A stretch of 5,845 nt of DNA from Acidobacteriota bacterium. Its GTDB lineage: Bacteria > Acidobacteriota > Vicinamibacteria > Vicinamibacterales > 2-12-FULL-66-21. This document shows positions 5,509 through 5,845 of this stretch, one piece after another. The stretch lies in assembly GCA_013694635.1 (NCBI GenBank), contig JACDCA010000341.1:1-5845 (forward strand). Reading direction: 5' to 3'. Every line of letters begins with the position of its first letter. Positions within the stretch are counted from its first letter, which is position 1. The notes beneath the pieces are model-generated. The model was not told the DNA's origin. It saw only the letters and a list, made by a program, of their open reading frames with translations, and searched no databases. Position numbers and translations under genes: made by a program.

Positions 5509-5845
5509 GTGCTTCGCAAACTGATTTGCATCTGCGCCACCGCGGGCTGGATCTCCGCGGCAGGCGCCTCGACAGTCTGGGCTCAACGGAACGACGGCTC
5601 CCTTCGCGTCGTCGTCAAGGACCCGAGCGGAGCCGTGGTGCCTGGCGCGCTCGTCCAGGTCAAGGGAGCGGAAGACCGCACCGCCGCCGTCACGCGGACG
5701 GATATTGCATCCGACGGCCAGGGCGTCGCAACAGCGACCGGGCTCACGCCGGGTCGCTATGCCCTCGACGTGAGCTTTCCGGGCTTCGAGAGGCTGTCGG
5801 TTCCGGACGTCCGCGTGCGCGCCGGAGAGAACCGGCGCGACGCGG
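5509..5845 (+). CDS. Exported carboxypeptidase-regulatory-like domain protein, likely N-terminus of an Oar-type TonB-dependent receptor (partial)
   Basis: The first 112 codons are present and the gene runs off the right edge. The GTG start is preceded by GGAAGGA (5494-5500) at 8-nt spacing. The signal peptide comprises MLRK, a hydrophobic stretch (5-22), and likely cleavage after VWA (residue 25). The mature sequence opens with LRVVVKDPSGAVVPGALVQVKG, includes DGQGVATATGLTPGRYALDVSFPGF, and continues to VRVRAGENRRDA. This is the seven-stranded Ig-like carboxypeptidase regulatory domain (CarboxypepD_reg, PF13620-like). In Acidobacteriota and Bacteroidota it is often the first domain of large TonB-dependent receptors and Oar-like proteins, but it also occurs in short secreted proteins. 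The plug and barrel cannot be checked here. The gene lies 17 nt after the exported hypothetical gene, so the two probably form one transcription unit. Confidence 0.85.
   Translation, partial: MLRKLICICATAGWISAAGASTVWAQRNDGSLRVVVKDPSGAVVPGALVQVKGAEDRTAAVTRTDIASDGQGVATATGLTPGRYALDVSFPGFERLSVPDVRVRAGENRRDA

Noticed and set aside
1..5845. CRISPR array, insertion sequence, tRNA or rRNA gene
   Set aside because: I saw no regularly spaced repeats with unique spacers, no transposase-like reading frame, no terminal inverted repeats with target duplications, and no tRNA or rRNA signature.

Overview
The window is high-GC DNA, with mostly G or C at third codon positions, from a Gram-negative bacterium. 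The gene types suggest an Acidobacteriota-like soil organism: a HAMP-less membrane histidine kinase of a style I associate with that phylum, a secreted YtcJ-type amidohydrolase, and a protein beginning with a signal peptide and a carboxypeptidase-regulatory-like domain, as in Oar-type TonB-dependent receptors. The phylum assignment is an inference; no rRNA or other phylogenetic marker gene is present.

Layout. Two gene groups diverge from a 171-bp intergenic region at 4394-4564. The left group is on the minus strand and reads, in transcription order: sensor histidine kinase (4393-2432), OmpR/PhoB-type response regulator (2401-1721), cytoplasmic amidohydrolase_2-type metal hydrolase (1724-822), and exported YtcJ-like amidohydrolase (816 to the window edge, C-terminus missing). 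The junctions are 30 nt, a 4-nt stop/start overlap (TTGA), and 5 nt, so this looks like one operon. The right group is on the plus strand: an exported hypothetical protein with a LolA-like C-terminal pattern (4565-5491) and, 17 nt later, the start of the carboxypeptidase-regulatory-like protein (5509 to the window edge).

The most notable non-coding signal is in the divergent intergenic region. Three direct repeats, CTTAAC, CTTAGC and CTTAAC, start at 4454, 4465 and 4476, an exact 11-bp period. This is the architecture of OmpR/PhoB-family operators, so the adjacent response regulator is the obvious candidate ligand, controlling its own operon, the divergent envelope genes, or both. The same region may hold a 15-codon leader ORF (4507-4554) whose stop codon overlaps the ribosome binding site of the next gene, and a possible leaderless promoter for the kinase.

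Taken together, the window suggests a sensor-regulator pair wired to two metal-dependent hydrolases and an envelope or uptake locus. A small molecule may be sensed in the periplasm, taken up or bound by the outer-membrane system, and hydrolysed outside and inside the cytoplasm. No substrate can be read from the sequence.
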